Shown here in pieces: positions 45,037 to 54,058 of a DNA stretch of 59,897 nt (position 1 is the first letter of the stretch; each line of letters begins with the position of its first letter). The notes beneath the pieces were generated by a model. That model did not search any database and was not told the origin of the DNA. It saw only the letters and a list, made by a program, of their open reading frames with translations. The position numbers and the translations under genes are program-made. The stretch lies in the NCBI GenBank assembly GCA_024641325.1, contig JAHEDJ010000009.1, positions 1 through 59,897 on the forward strand, in the 5' to 3' direction. Source of the stretch: a bacterium (GTDB taxonomy: Bacteria; Actinomycetota; Acidimicrobiia; Spongiisociales; JAHEDJ01).

Positions 45037-45510
45037 ATGCGCGCGTATCACAATTTCTTTCGGTGGTGGGGGAAATACTCTTCTTTCGCCTGGTTTGGGC
45101 GCAAGGTCCTCACGCCGCTCGATCTCAGATTCAGCAACATGAAGTCCTCGGTGACCAATACGGGGACCGACTTTCCGCTTTGCTACCTGATGACCACCGG
45201 TCGGCGAACGGGTGAACCCCGTTTGACGCCTCTTCTGTTCGTCGATCACAACAACGGCGTCGTCGTGACGGGCACGAACTTTGGTGGCAGCAACCATCCG
45301 GCATGGGCACTCAACCTCGCAGACGAGCCGCGCGCCTCCTTACGCATCGACGGAACGGAGCGTCCGGTTCGGGCTCGCCTGCTAACCGAAGTTGAAAGGC
45401 TGGCGGTGTGGCCCAAGCTGACCGCCGTTTGGCCGGGATACGACGGCTACGTCGCTCGCTCCGGCAGGACACCGATGACCTTCGTGCTGGAACCCCCGAC
45501 AGGCAATTAG
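45037..45510 (+). CDS. Deazaflavin-dependent nitroreductase family protein
   Basis: 157-aa DDN/FDOR-B-type split-barrel protein, homologous to the one at 18211. Features are TDFPLCYLMTTGRRTGEPRLTPLLFVDHNNGVVVTGTNFGGSNHPAWALNLADEPRASL, the family core that binds F420 or a related cofactor. ATG 45037 lies behind GAGGAGGGG. It is divergent from the BMP operon with a shared 142-bp region. Presence of two such genes suggests the organism makes F420. Confidence 0.92.
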   Translation: MRAYHNFFRWWGKYSSFAWFGRKVLTPLDLRFSNMKSSVTNTGTDFPLCYLMTTGRRTGEPRLTPLLFVDHNNGVVVTGTNFGGSNHPAWALNLADEPRASLRIDGTERPVRARLLTEVERLAVWPKLTAVWPGYDGYVARSGRTPMTFVLEPPTGN

Positions 45511-45528
45511 CGCGACGTTCACGGTTGG

Positions 45529-45542
45529 CGATTCGCGAATCG
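45529..45542. repeat. Perfect palindrome between convergent genes
   Basis: CGATTCGCGAATCG is a loopless 14-bp palindrome in the 33-bp gap between the DDN-like and TPR-like genes. It may be a bidirectional termination or protein-binding site; nothing further can be shown. Confidence 0.4.
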
Positions 45543-45543
45543 G

Positions 45544-46227
45544 CTAGGTGGCAAAAACCTTCAGCGCAATCTCGATCTGCGTGGCGTACCCTTCGCCTTC
45601 CTCCATCGTTCGCAATCGATCGAGTATCTCAGTGAGTTCATCTTCGATTGCCTTCTCACCGGGTCGCTCGACAACCCGGACCAGGGCCGCGTAGCCCTCG
45701 GCCATTGCGGACTCCACCTCGGAGCGGCCCTCGTCGGCGGACAAGCGGGCCGCCAGGAACTCAGCGATCGCCTCCTGATAGCGGCCGAGTGCCAGCAGCG
45801 CGGCTCCGACCATCCAATGCCCCCGCCCAACGGCGACCGAACCCTTATCCAGCTCGACCGCCATCCGGACATTGGTTCGCGCCGAATCGAGAGCCTCCAG
45901 GAGGTGCCGATGGTCGGGGGCTATCCCCTCTTCGGACCAGCCGGGCCAGGCAAACGAAGAAAGGTTGAACGCCAGTGCCTTGGCTGCGCTCAGCAGCTCA
46001 TACTCCCTGGCGGAATCAACGGCGAGGGCTATCGCGATGGTGATACCCGATCGAGCGATCGACATCGCCTGGTTGAGATCCTTACGCTCCCAGTAAGCCT
46101 CGTTGGCCAGGGCACGGCAAACATCCAACGCCTCTACCGGGTCGGGCAGCGCAACGAGGAACTCAACGAGCGCCGCGGCGTCCTTCGAACGGGCGACTTC
46201 GCGAGCCTGATCGATGAGTACCTCCAT
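45544..46227 (-). CDS. TPR-like helical protein of unknown function
   Basis: 227 aa, almost entirely alpha-helical. Repeated units of about 34 residues with the look of tetratricopeptide repeats occur: VALPDPVEALDVCRALANEAYWERKDLNQAMSIARSGI and GHWMVGAALLALGRYQEAIAEFLAARLSADEG. Such proteins usually form scaffolds. No enzyme motif is present. ATG 46227 is used; the longer frame to 46278 has a Pro/Arg-rich unlikely N-terminus. It follows the dehydrogenase gene by 105 bp on the same strand. Confidence 0.68.
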   Translation of the reverse strand: MEVLIDQAREVARSKDAAALVEFLVALPDPVEALDVCRALANEAYWERKDLNQAMSIARSGITIAIALAVDSAREYELLSAAKALAFNLSSFAWPGWSEEGIAPDHRHLLEALDSARTNVRMAVELDKGSVAVGRGHWMVGAALLALGRYQEAIAEFLAARLSADEGRSEVESAMAEGYAALVRVVERPGEKAIEDELTEILDRLRTMEEGEGYATQIEIALKVFAT

Positions 46228-46332
46228 GGCCCGGGAGCATACCGGGAGAGGGAAGCGGTTTGCCATTGGCATCCGCAACAGGCGATAGGCCTTGTGCGTT
46301 CGGTGAGTTGGCTCAACCCGCGACTCGCGACT

Positions 46333-47667
46333 TCAGGGCCAAACCCCCCGCTGCGTTATGGCGGTTCTGCACCGAGAGAGTGCCAGAACATAAGCGGCGA
46401 CCCGCAGCGTCGGTACTCGCAGGTTGGGCCCCTGGGGTTGGACCCGCCGCCAGGCTGCCTGATAGGAATCCAGCCCTTCAGCCAGTTTCAATCGCTCCAG
46501 CAAGACACGCTCGGTGGCCCTCCCTACCCGGTCGCGGAGCCGCGTGAGCGTTTCGCCGTGATCCCAAACCTGGTTCTCGAGATTCTGCGCCCATTCGAAA
46601 TACCCGGCGACGATACCCCCGGAGGCTGCTACCACATCGGGTATGAGCCGCACGCCCCTCCGGCGAAGAATCCCATCTGCCGCAGGGGTCGTCGGATAGT
46701 TCGCAGCCTCAACGACCAGCCGCGCTTCTATCCGTGGTGCGTTCTCTTCGGTGATCTGGTTCTCGAGCGCGGCAGGAATCACGATATCGGCAGGAGCCTC
46801 GAGGATCGCACGAGAGTCCTTCTGCTCTGCTCCCGGAAATCCACTGATGCCGCCGGTCGCTTCTCGATGTTTGGTGACCGACTCGACGTCGAGGCCGTCG
46901 CGGTTGTATATGGACCCGGAGGTATCGGCAAGACCCACGATCAACGCGCCTGATTGCTGAAAGACGTGGGCGACGCCGGCTCCCACATCTCCAAATCCCT
47001 GGACAACGACTCTTGCCCCGTCAATGGACTCAACGCCATGAACATATCCGAAATCGACGGTCCGCTGCGTCGCCGCCAGTACACCGTGGGCGGTGGCATG
47101 CCTCCGTAGCGGTGAGCCGCCAAGATCGAGCGGCTTGCCGGTAACCACGGCGAGATTGTTCTCGCCCGGGTGAAGAATCGAGTAGGTGTCGTATACCCAG
47201 GCCATCGTTTGCTCGTCGGTATACAGGTCGGGGCCAAGCACGTCTTTGTGAGGACCGATCGTGTCCCCGAGGGCCGCCACATAACGTCTGGTGATCCGGC
47301 GCCGCTCCTCCTCGGAGAGGGTCGTCGGGTCACACCGGACTCCGCCGTGCGCCCCCCCGAAGGGAACGCCGGTGACCGCTGATTTCCAGGTCATCAGCGC
47401 AGCGAGCGCCCGGCAGTCGTTCTCACAAACCGAAGGGTGAAATCGAATCCCTCCTTTGGCCGGCCCCCTCGCTGCAGAGTTCAGCGCCCGGTATCCCTGG
47501 AATACGTGCACGTATCCGTCGTCCATCACGACGGGAAGGGTCACCTGCAGCAAGTGATCGGGTTCCGCCAGCCACTCCGCGGTGCCCCGCCATCCGTGTA
47601 GATCGGATGAGAACGGAACGGCAGATTCGAAACGAATCCGCTCCGCCTCCAGGAGTTCGGTCATCAC
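46333..47667 (-). CDS. Glu/Leu/Phe/Val dehydrogenase family protein with altered catalytic lysine
   Basis: 444 aa. Amino-acid dehydrogenase fold with substrate motif RGPAKGGIRFHP (K71), LMTWKSAVTGVPFGG (K95) and Rossmann motif VVVQGFGDVGAGVAHVF. The third invariant lysine of this family, catalytic in Clostridium symbiosum GDH (K125), is replaced by histidine here: GGAHGGV, residue 107, codon at 47347-47349 (CAC on the minus strand). The fold looks complete otherwise, including EAANYPTTPAAD. Either the enzyme has a new chemistry, has lost deamination activity, or is regulatory. It is divergent from ppk2. Confidence 0.9.
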   Translation of the reverse strand: MMTELLEAERIRFESAVPFSSDLHGWRGTAEWLAEPDHLLQVTLPVVMDDGYVHVFQGYRALNSAARGPAKGGIRFHPSVCENDCRALAALMTWKSAVTGVPFGGAHGGVRCDPTTLSEEERRRITRRYVAALGDTIGPHKDVLGPDLYTDEQTMAWVYDTYSILHPGENNLAVVTGKPLDLGGSPLRRHATAHGVLAATQRTVDFGYVHGVESIDGARVVVQGFGDVGAGVAHVFQQSGALIVGLADTSGSIYNRDGLDVESVTKHREATGGISGFPGAEQKDSRAILEAPADIVIPAALENQITEENAPRIEARLVVEAANYPTTPAADGILRRRGVRLIPDVVAASGGIVAGYFEWAQNLENQVWDHGETLTRLRDRVGRATERVLLERLKLAEGLDSYQAAWRRVQPQGPNLRVPTLRVAAYVLALSRCRTAITQRGVWP

Positions 47668-47788
47668 AATGTCGTTTGTACTCCACGGGACCGGCTCCGG
47701 GTAGGGCCGAAGGACGTATTCGGTCTTCCCGGCAGACGGGAGATGTATCGCTCTAGTCTGGGGGAATCCGCAACAGGAGTACCGACCG

Positions 47789-48610
47789 ATGACCGAACAA
47801 CCGCCGGCACCGGATTCCCCGGTAACGAAAACCGGCAGGCTAAAGAAGAAGTATTACGAATCCGAGTTGCAGCGCCTCCAGGTTGAACTCGTCAAACTGC
47901 AGGAGTGGATAAAGGATCGCGAGCTCAAAGTCGTAGTCCTTTTCGAAGGACGCGACGCGGCCGGCAAGGGTGGTGTTATCAAGCGCATTACCGAACGCCT
48001 GAACCCGCGAGTTGCGCGAGTGGTGGCCCTCCCGAAACCGACCGAGCGGGAACTCTCCCAGTGGTATTTCCAGCGCTATGTTGCTCACCTGCCGGCTGCC
48101 GGCGAAATGGTCCTGTTCGATCGCAGTTGGTACAACCGGGCCGGCGTGGAACGGGTGATGGGGTTCTGCACCGAGGACGAATACCGCGAGTTCCTGCGCT
48201 CGTGCCCCGAATTCGAGCGCATGCTGGTCCGCTCCGGCATCATTCTGCTCAAGTACTGGTTCTCCGTTAGCGATGAAGAGCAGGAACGCCGGTTCCAATC
48301 ACGAATCGAAGATCGCACCAAGCGATGGAAGTTCTCACCGATGGACCTCGAATCACGACGCAGGTGGCTCGAATACTCGAAGGCCAAGGATGAGATGTTC
48401 GCTCATACCGACATAAAACAGGCGCCCTGGTTCGCGGTGAATTCGGACGACAAACGCCGGGCACGGCTGAACACGATAAGCCACTTGCTCGAGAGCATCC
48501 CATACGAGGATTTGACTCCCGAGCCCATTGACCTGCCTCCACGCGATGACTCATTCGCGTACGTCCGTCCGCCGATGGACGACCAGACGTTCGTACCGGA
48601 GAGGTACTGA
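47789..48610 (+). CDS. ppk2: Polyphosphate kinase 2
   Basis: 273-aa PPK2 that phosphorylates nucleoside diphosphates (or monophosphates) with polyphosphate. Walker A-like VVVLFEGRDAAGKGGVIKRI, followed by MVLFDRSWYNRAGVERVMGF and the C-terminal YSKAKDEMFAHTDIKQAPWFAVNSDDKRRARLN. The single-domain length fits class I/III. AGGAGT lies ahead of the ATG. It likely links phosphate storage to nucleotide supply. It is convergent with the hemerythrin-like gene. Confidence 0.95.
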   Translation: MTEQPPAPDSPVTKTGRLKKKYYESELQRLQVELVKLQEWIKDRELKVVVLFEGRDAAGKGGVIKRITERLNPRVARVVALPKPTERELSQWYFQRYVAHLPAAGEMVLFDRSWYNRAGVERVMGFCTEDEYREFLRSCPEFERMLVRSGIILLKYWFSVSDEEQERRFQSRIEDRTKRWKFSPMDLESRRRWLEYSKAKDEMFAHTDIKQAPWFAVNSDDKRRARLNTISHLLESIPYEDLTPEPIDLPPRDDSFAYVRPPMDDQTFVPERY

Positions 48611-48651
48611 GAGAGCCTCTAGCCTTTAGCCCTTAGTCACGGCTCAAGGCT

Positions 48652-49104
48652 CTACCCGAGGCCTCCTATGTCGACGTCGTAGGCCCGATAGACCATGTCT
48701 GCGCCCTTTTGGCGATGACGGGAGAGCTTTCCCAACAGAGCCAGGGTTCTCTCGCGGATGTCCTCGGTGGCATCCTCTAACCCGTCCATCGGCATCGCGC
48801 CCAAAACATGGATGATCTCGCCGATTTGCTCATCCATGTCCCGGTGCTCTTTCTTCAGCATCTTCACCCGGTTCGACAGGCGCGGAGCTTGATGAACAAG
48901 GTCGGCCAGAAGCCCTTCTTCGCCCTCGACCTCCTGGGTGTGATCCGCAAGGGCACCGCGCAAACGGTGAAGCTCACCGTCGACGTGCTCGCGCCAGGCG
49001 ACCCCGCGCCCGATCGGAGATGCAATCGCGAACTCCAGGCCGGCGGCGGCGTCCAGCAAGACTGCCCGATGCCTCCCTGCGGCGCTCAGAGCATCGTTAC
49101 CCAC
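48652..49104 (-). CDS. Hemerythrin-like helical protein
   Basis: 150 aa, helix-rich. Histidine and glutamate residues are spaced as in the HHE cation-binding domain: RHRAVL, ELHRLRGALADHTQEVEGEEGLL, DLVHQAP and KKEHRDMDEQIGEIIHV. A di-iron or oxygen/NO-sensing role is suggested by the family, not demonstrated. The start is GTG 49104 behind AAGGAGG; the longer frame to 49308 lies antisense to the CapA end and encodes no family sequence. It is convergent with ppk2. Confidence 0.7.
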   Translation of the reverse strand: MGNDALSAAGRHRAVLLDAAAGLEFAIASPIGRGVAWREHVDGELHRLRGALADHTQEVEGEEGLLADLVHQAPRLSNRVKMLKKEHRDMDEQIGEIIHVLGAMPMDGLEDATEDIRERTLALLGKLSRHRQKGADMVYRAYDVDIGGLG

Positions 49105-49183
49105 GATGTCACCTCCTTCGCTGTCTCGACTTGAACCTACTTCCAACATGCCAGATGACGTGTTCGCAGTCCAGGGCCAAATG

Positions 49184-50650
49184 TCACCGTATGGGTGCGA
49201 CCATTCCGGCGATTGACTCGTCGAGTAACGAAAGCGCCCGGGCAGTCCGATTCCACGATTGCTCCAGGGCCCATCGGGTCTGGCTATCAGGGGAGGCCCC
49301 GAGCTCAACCGGAATCGGGACCACCCGGAACGAACCTCGTTCTACCTTTGTGGGAACAAATTCGATGCTGTTGACTGAGAATCCATCTGTGCCCTCGACG
49401 ACGTCGAGGATCGCGATGACTCCATCTTGCGTGGGCAAGCTGAAGAACTGGTTTGAAATGAGATTGCCCAACCCGTAGAGAACGTACTTGTCGTTGATCA
49501 TCTCAACGGCTTGAACGACGTGAGCATGATGCCCGATGATTACATCGATGTCCGGGGAGGCGAGCAGCGTAGCGGCCGTGCCCCGCTGCCCGCTGGTGGG
49601 CATGGATTGATACTCGTTACCCCAGTGGAGACTGACGACAACAAACTCTGCTCCGCGACCACGCACGGCGGCGGCGTCGGCAAGGATTCTCTCCTCGTCG
49701 ATCAAGTTGACGAGCCAAGGCTGATCAGCGGGCAAGCGAAAACCGTTCAGCCAGTAGGAATATGCCAGATGGGCAACACGCACCCCGTTGACGTCATAGA
49801 CCCACCAGGCCGGCTCCTGCTCGTGATCCGTGGTGCCTGCATGACCGAGATCGGCTTCCTCCAGCAGGCCGAGAGTGCTGGCAACCCCTCCGCTGCGCCG
49901 GTCGAACGAGTGATTCGAGGCGGTAGAACAGCCTTCGTATCCCGCATTCGCAACTGCTTCGGCTATCGCTCCCGGGGACGAGAACACCGGATACGAAGAC
50001 AGGTCCGCGTCGTTTGCGGACAGAGGCGTTTCCAGATGACACAGCCCGAGATCGGCAGCCGAGATGACCGGTTCGATCGAGGCGAACATCGGACCGAAGT
50101 CAAAACCATCGTCACCGCCATACCGTGCCGCCTGCGCCATCACCGGGATGTGGGGAAGGATGTCGCCGGTGGCGGCAATCCGGAATGTTCTCCGCTCCGG
50201 TACCTCGGGCAAATCCAGATCGGCGGCCGACGCCAGGACGAATGCAAGAGTTGCCCGATCGATAGGCATCTCACCCCGCTGAGTGTGAATCGCAGCGGAC
50301 CGCGTCGACAACGCGCCAATCACCACGGACGTCGGCACGGAGAGAGCGGAGCAGAAAGCACCGACGCAAGAAAGATCCGGTGTCCTGCCGAGCACCTTCG
50401 ACAGTCCTGTTTCGACCTCACTCCACGACGCCCGGGATGTCGGACAGAACCGATCCTGCTGGAGCGGGTCACATCCATCAAGGAGCCCGGCGGCAGCAGC
50501 AGCCTCGATGTATGCCTCTGCCGGGTGGCCATCGTCGTCAACGAAAGATCCGCCAGGACCCGGCACAAGGCCTGTCGAAGCTGCGCCGACGGGTTCCACG
50601 AGGAAGCTCGCGGTCAGAGATAGCGCAACCATCAGAGTTCGCAAGCGCAT
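49184..50650 (-). CDS. CapA family secreted metallophosphatase
   Basis: 488 aa. A Sec signal peptide (residues 1-23) is followed by an S-layer-homology-like segment (VDDDGHPAEAYIEAAAAAGLLDGCDPLQQDRFCPTSRASW, about 38-75) and then a calcineurin-like CapA domain: FRIAATGDILPHIP, CHLETPLSA, STASNHSFD, VSLHWGNEYQ and IGHHAHVVQAVE. CapA proteins are linked to poly-gamma-glutamate and capsule metabolism, but no capB or capC is nearby, so a general envelope phosphodiesterase role is just as likely. The SLH-like start suggests cell-wall attachment. It is divergent from tnaA. Confidence 0.88.
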   Translation of the reverse strand: MRLRTLMVALSLTASFLVEPVGAASTGLVPGPGGSFVDDDGHPAEAYIEAAAAAGLLDGCDPLQQDRFCPTSRASWSEVETGLSKVLGRTPDLSCVGAFCSALSVPTSVVIGALSTRSAAIHTQRGEMPIDRATLAFVLASAADLDLPEVPERRTFRIAATGDILPHIPVMAQAARYGGDDGFDFGPMFASIEPVISAADLGLCHLETPLSANDADLSSYPVFSSPGAIAEAVANAGYEGCSTASNHSFDRRSGGVASTLGLLEEADLGHAGTTDHEQEPAWWVYDVNGVRVAHLAYSYWLNGFRLPADQPWLVNLIDEERILADAAAVRGRGAEFVVVSLHWGNEYQSMPTSGQRGTAATLLASPDIDVIIGHHAHVVQAVEMINDKYVLYGLGNLISNQFFSLPTQDGVIAILDVVEGTDGFSVNSIEFVPTKVERGSFRVVPIPVELGASPDSQTRWALEQSWNRTARALSLLDESIAGMVAPIR

Positions 50651-50719
50651 GGCATACCCACCATACGCCGGCTTGGGGTCTGTGGCATGGCAGACTCCCC
50701 CCAGAGAAGAGGAAGGTCA

Positions 50720-52096
50720 ATGCCGTACCGCACCATCATCGAACCGTTCCGCATCCACAGCACCCAGGCCATCAACCTGCCCACCCGCGAAGACCGGGAC
50801 AAAGCGCTGGGACGCGCCGGTTTCAACTTGTTCGGTCTTCATGCCGACGAGGTCATCATCGACCTACTGACGGACTCGGGAACCGGCGCTATGTCGGCCA
50901 AGCAGTGGGCCGGGATGATGGTCGGAGACGAGTCGTACGCAGGGAGTCGCTCGTTCTACCGCTTCCTCGATGTCGTACAAGGTATCACCGGGTTGCCGGA
51001 GATCATCCCGACGCATCAGGGCCGGGCGGCCGAGAGGATTCTGTTCTCGGTCATGGTCAAGGCGGGCGATGTCGTACCCAACAACACCCACTTCGATACG
51101 ACCCGCGCCAACGTTGAATACCAGGGGGCTGAGGCCCGGGACCTGGTTATCACCGAGGGGAAGGATCCATCAGCCGACCACCCGTTCAAAGGCAACATGG
51201 ACATTGAGGCACTCGAGCGGACTATCACCGAGGTCGGAGTCGAACGCATTCCTTTGGTGATGGTGACGGTCACAAACAACTCCGGAGGCGGCCAGCCGGT
51301 TTCAATGGAGAACCTGCGCGCAGTCCGGGATTTGTGCAGCCATCATGGGATCCCGTTCTACCTCGACGCGTGCCGATTCGCAGAGAACTCATGGTTCATA
51401 AAGCTGCGTGAACCCGGGTACGAGGACCACACGCCGCGGGAAATTGCGGCAGAGATGTTCTCGCTGGCGGACGGATGCACGATGTCTGCCAAGAAGGACG
51501 GCCTTGCCAACATCGGTGGATTTCTGGCGATGAGGGACCCGCTGGTAGCCGCGTCCTGCCGCAACCTTCTAATCCTGACAGAAGGCTTTCCAACCTACGG
51601 GGGTCTGGCCGGATACGATCTCGAGGCAATCGCCCAGGGCCTCGAGGAAGTACTGGACGAGGAATACCTGCGCTACCGGATCCGGTCGACCGAGTATCTC
51701 GCCGAGAAGGTGTCGGCCGCCGGTGTTCCCATCGTCCGCCCGGCCGGCGGGCACGCTGTCTATCTCGATGCAAAAGGATTCCTTCCTCATATTCCTGCCT
51801 CCCAGTACCCCGCCCAGGCGCTGGCGGTCGAGCTTTACAAGGATGGCGGAGTCCGGGGCGTCGAGATTGGATCGGTGATGTTCGGAACCGTCCACGCCGA
51901 TGGAACCGAGACGCCGGCCGCCATGGAACTCGTGCGACTGGCTATACCCCGCCGGACCTATACGCAGAGCCATATCGACTATGTCGGCGAGGTCGTCGTC
52001 TCCGTTGCAGAGCGTGCAGAGTCGATAGGCGGATACAGGATCATCGAGCAAGCACCATGGCTCCGCCACTTCACTGCGAGATTCGAGCCCGTGTGA
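50720..52096 (+). CDS. tnaA: Tryptophanase
   Basis: PLP-dependent beta-eliminating lyase (458 aa). The Schiff-base lysine lies in DGCTMSAKKDGLANIGGF, and PFYLDACRFAENSWFIK, NNTHFDTTRANVE and the C-terminal RRTYTQSHIDYVGEV are family markers. Tryptophanase and tyrosine phenol-lyase are told apart by the region after GGVRGVE: here IGSVMFG, like tryptophanase, not the arginine of TPL. So indole, pyruvate and ammonia are the expected products. ATG 50720 follows AGGAAGG. There is no tnaC-type leader or Trp permease beside it. Confidence 0.93.
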   Translation: MPYRTIIEPFRIHSTQAINLPTREDRDKALGRAGFNLFGLHADEVIIDLLTDSGTGAMSAKQWAGMMVGDESYAGSRSFYRFLDVVQGITGLPEIIPTHQGRAAERILFSVMVKAGDVVPNNTHFDTTRANVEYQGAEARDLVITEGKDPSADHPFKGNMDIEALERTITEVGVERIPLVMVTVTNNSGGGQPVSMENLRAVRDLCSHHGIPFYLDACRFAENSWFIKLREPGYEDHTPREIAAEMFSLADGCTMSAKKDGLANIGGFLAMRDPLVAASCRNLLILTEGFPTYGGLAGYDLEAIAQGLEEVLDEEYLRYRIRSTEYLAEKVSAAGVPIVRPAGGHAVYLDAKGFLPHIPASQYPAQALAVELYKDGGVRGVEIGSVMFGTVHADGTETPAAMELVRLAIPRRTYTQSHIDYVGEVVVSVAERAESIGGYRIIEQAPWLRHFTARFEPV

Positions 52097-52186
52097 CTCG
52101 AGCCGTGAGCTTCGTGTCGTGCCGGCGGTCGGGCTCACTACCGGTCGAGTATCCCGTTGGCGGGCGAGACCATTAGCCTGCCCCCG

Positions 52187-52837
52187 ATGACGCTACGAGT
52201 AATGCTCGCCGACGATCACGCACTGGTGCGCGGTGGATTACGCGCGCTCCTCGAGGCTGAGCCCGACATCGAGGTCGTCGGAGAAGCGGATACCGCGGCA
52301 GGTGCGGTTGAGATGGCCGGAGAAACCCAGCCCGATCTCGTGGTGCTCGACGTCAACCTCCCGGATGGCTCGGGTGTCGAAGCCTGCCGGCAGATCCGCG
52401 ACAAGTGGGACAACATCCAGGTTGTCATGCTCACGGCGTTCGCAGACGAGCAAGCATTCGTCGATGCCGTTGCCGCGGGTGCTCTCGGGTTCGTCCTCAA
52501 GCGCACGAAAGCATCGGATCTTCTCTCAGCAGTCCGCAAAGCGGCCGCCGGTGAGACTCTGCTCGACTCCGAGCTGAAGGACCAGATCTTCTCACGAGCC
52601 CACGCCGGACGGGACTCCGATCCGCTCCTCGCCGAGTTGTCTCCGCAGGAGCGCAAGATCCTCTCCAGGATTGCCGACGGCAAGACGAACCGCGAGATCG
52701 CGGCCGAGATGTACCTGGCTCAGAAGACGGTAAAGAACTACGTCTCAAATCTCCTGCGCAAGCTGCAGATGAACAATCGTGCCGAAGCGGCTGCCTACGC
52801 GGCCAGATTGGAAGCGCTCCGAGAGTCGGACGAGTAG
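52187..52837 (+). CDS. NarL/DevR-type response regulator
   Basis: 216 aa. The receiver domain has acidic pair DDH (about residue 8), phospho-aspartate in VVLDVNLPDGSG, T in VVMLTAFAD and K in FVLKRTKA. A LuxR-type HTH follows: LSPQERKILSRIADGKTNREIAAEMYLAQKTVKNYVSNLLRKLQM, close to the DevR/DosR group of actinobacteria. No sensor kinase lies beside it, so its partner is elsewhere. ATG 52187 is used; the domain begins within a few residues. Confidence 0.93.
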   Translation: MTLRVMLADDHALVRGGLRALLEAEPDIEVVGEADTAAGAVEMAGETQPDLVVLDVNLPDGSGVEACRQIRDKWDNIQVVMLTAFADEQAFVDAVAAGALGFVLKRTKASDLLSAVRKAAAGETLLDSELKDQIFSRAHAGRDSDPLLAELSPQERKILSRIADGKTNREIAAEMYLAQKTVKNYVSNLLRKLQMNNRAEAAAYAARLEALRESDE

Positions 52838-52849
52838 CCGGTTCCCGGC

Positions 52850-53362
52850 TCACTCGGATTCGAGAGCCGAGCCGATCCTGTCGACAAAACCTTTGACGCT
52901 GCTCTCTGCCAGCCGATGCATAAGAACCTTGTCCAGGGCACGGCCGAGAGCTCCCAGGGGAGGTTCGTAGGTGCCGCGAAAAGCGAGCTGGGTATGGTCG
53001 GGTCCGATGTCGGCCAGGATCAAGCTGCCCTCCATCTTGGGAAAGAGGCTCGTAGCCCCGGTCGCCTCCCAGACAACCGGCACCGTAGTCTCCGCCTCCT
53101 GTGTGACGGGATCACCGACACGCATACGGACGGTCTTGGCCACCGTGGTCGGGCTCTTCCCGATCGAGATGCTCGCCCGCAGTTCTTCGCCGTCGCGATA
53201 GGCCGACTCTGCCCATACGCTGAAACTGGCGAAGAAGGACTGGAAGCGCGGCGCGACGGCCGCTATCGGTTTCCCGATTTGGATGTAGTAATAGACGAAC
53301 ACAATCAGATCTAGACAGCACGAAACCACCGAAGCGGCGATCGGACCAGGGCCGAAAGTCAT
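52850..53362 (-). CDS. SRPBCC/CoxG-like lipid-binding protein
   Basis: 170 aa. After a hydrophobic N-terminus it shows a START-like beta grip: ASISIGKSPTTVAKTVRMRVGDPVTQEAETTVPVVWEATGA and LILADIGPDHTQLAFRGTYEPPLGALGRALDKVLMHRLAESSVKGFVDRI, typical of the polyketide-cyclase/SRPBCC group that binds hydrophobic ligands. The start is uncertain; ATG 53362 is the first in frame, but a GTG about twenty codons on is possible. It is divergent from the tetR gene with a matched operator between them. Confidence 0.75.
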   Translation of the reverse strand: MTFGPGPIAASVVSCCLDLIVFVYYYIQIGKPIAAVAPRFQSFFASFSVWAESAYRDGEELRASISIGKSPTTVAKTVRMRVGDPVTQEAETTVPVVWEATGATSLFPKMEGSLILADIGPDHTQLAFRGTYEPPLGALGRALDKVLMHRLAESSVKGFVDRIGSALESE

Positions 53363-53397
53363 GGAATCGAGGGAACCGGCGATACGCGACCAGGCCG

Positions 53398-53413
53398 GCT
53401 ACCGATTGGTAAC
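53398..53413. promoter_or_regulatory. TetR operator, site 1 (GCTACC-N4-GGTAAC)
   Basis: GCTACC (53398-53403), GATT, GGTAAC (53408-53413), 8 bp before the tetR ATG and between it and the divergent SRPBCC gene. It differs from the perfect copy at 55292-55307 by one base in an arm, with identical spacing. Confidence 0.72.
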
Positions 53414-53421
53414 GTGGGCGG

Positions 53422-54024
53422 ATGACGAGTCGCCTCCCCGCACACAAACGCCGCCAGCAGATCCTGGACGTGGCTCTTCAGGAGTTCTCGGGTGCGGGCT
53501 ATCACGCGACAACGATGGACGACGTTGCTGCCTCGGCCGGAGTAACGAAACCCGTTCTCTACCAGCACTTCAGCTCGAAGCGGGCACTGTATCTTCACCT
53601 GGTCGATGACGTCGGCAAACGCATGGCAGCAGCCATAACCAACCGGACTGCAACGGCCGATTCACCCCGCCGGCAAGTCGAAGCCGGAATCGGCGCATAC
53701 TTCGACTTCGTCGCGGAGAACCGGGAAGCTTTCCTTCTGCTCTTCGAAGGCGCCGACCGCAGCGACGCAGATGTAGCGGAGGCAGTCGATCGGATCGAGG
53801 ACAGCATGGCCGAACTCGTTGCCCCGTTGATTGCCGCCGGCATCGAGCCCGACCAGCAGCGGGCGCTCGCCTATGGAATCGTTGGCGCAGCCGAGGCCGC
53901 CGGCCGCGCCTGGGCAACGGCGAGACTCTCCGTCGAACCAGCCAGGCTGGCCGCCGAGATCTCAGAATTGGCATGGTCGGGTCTTCGGGGCATATCTCCG
54001 AACCAGCCCCTGGTTGCCGACTGA
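53422..54024 (+). CDS. TetR family regulator (likely acyl-CoA/lipid-responsive)
   Basis: 200-aa TetR protein. The HTH is RRQQILDVALQEFSGAGYHATTMDDVAASAGVTKPVLYQHFSSKRAL (residues about 10-56). The C-terminal half is helical with hydrophobic ligand pocket residues. It lies tail-to-tail with an acyl-CoA dehydrogenase, and the same GTTACC-N4-GGTAAC motif precedes both genes. That makes it a plausible repressor of itself and of the dehydrogenase, sensing an acyl-CoA or a fatty acid; the ligand is my inference. Confidence 0.93.
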   Translation: MTSRLPAHKRRQQILDVALQEFSGAGYHATTMDDVAASAGVTKPVLYQHFSSKRALYLHLVDDVGKRMAAAITNRTATADSPRRQVEAGIGAYFDFVAENREAFLLLFEGADRSDADVAEAVDRIEDSMAELVAPLIAAGIEPDQQRALAYGIVGAAEAAGRAWATARLSVEPARLAAEISELAWSGLRGISPNQPLVAD

Positions 54025-54058
54025 TCAACCTGTCGCCTGATGCCCGCGATCGGTCGTA

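Noticed and set aside
52100-52186. Sensor-kinase fragment or leader before the response regulator
   Set aside because: The gap is 90 bp with no frame or stable structure of note.
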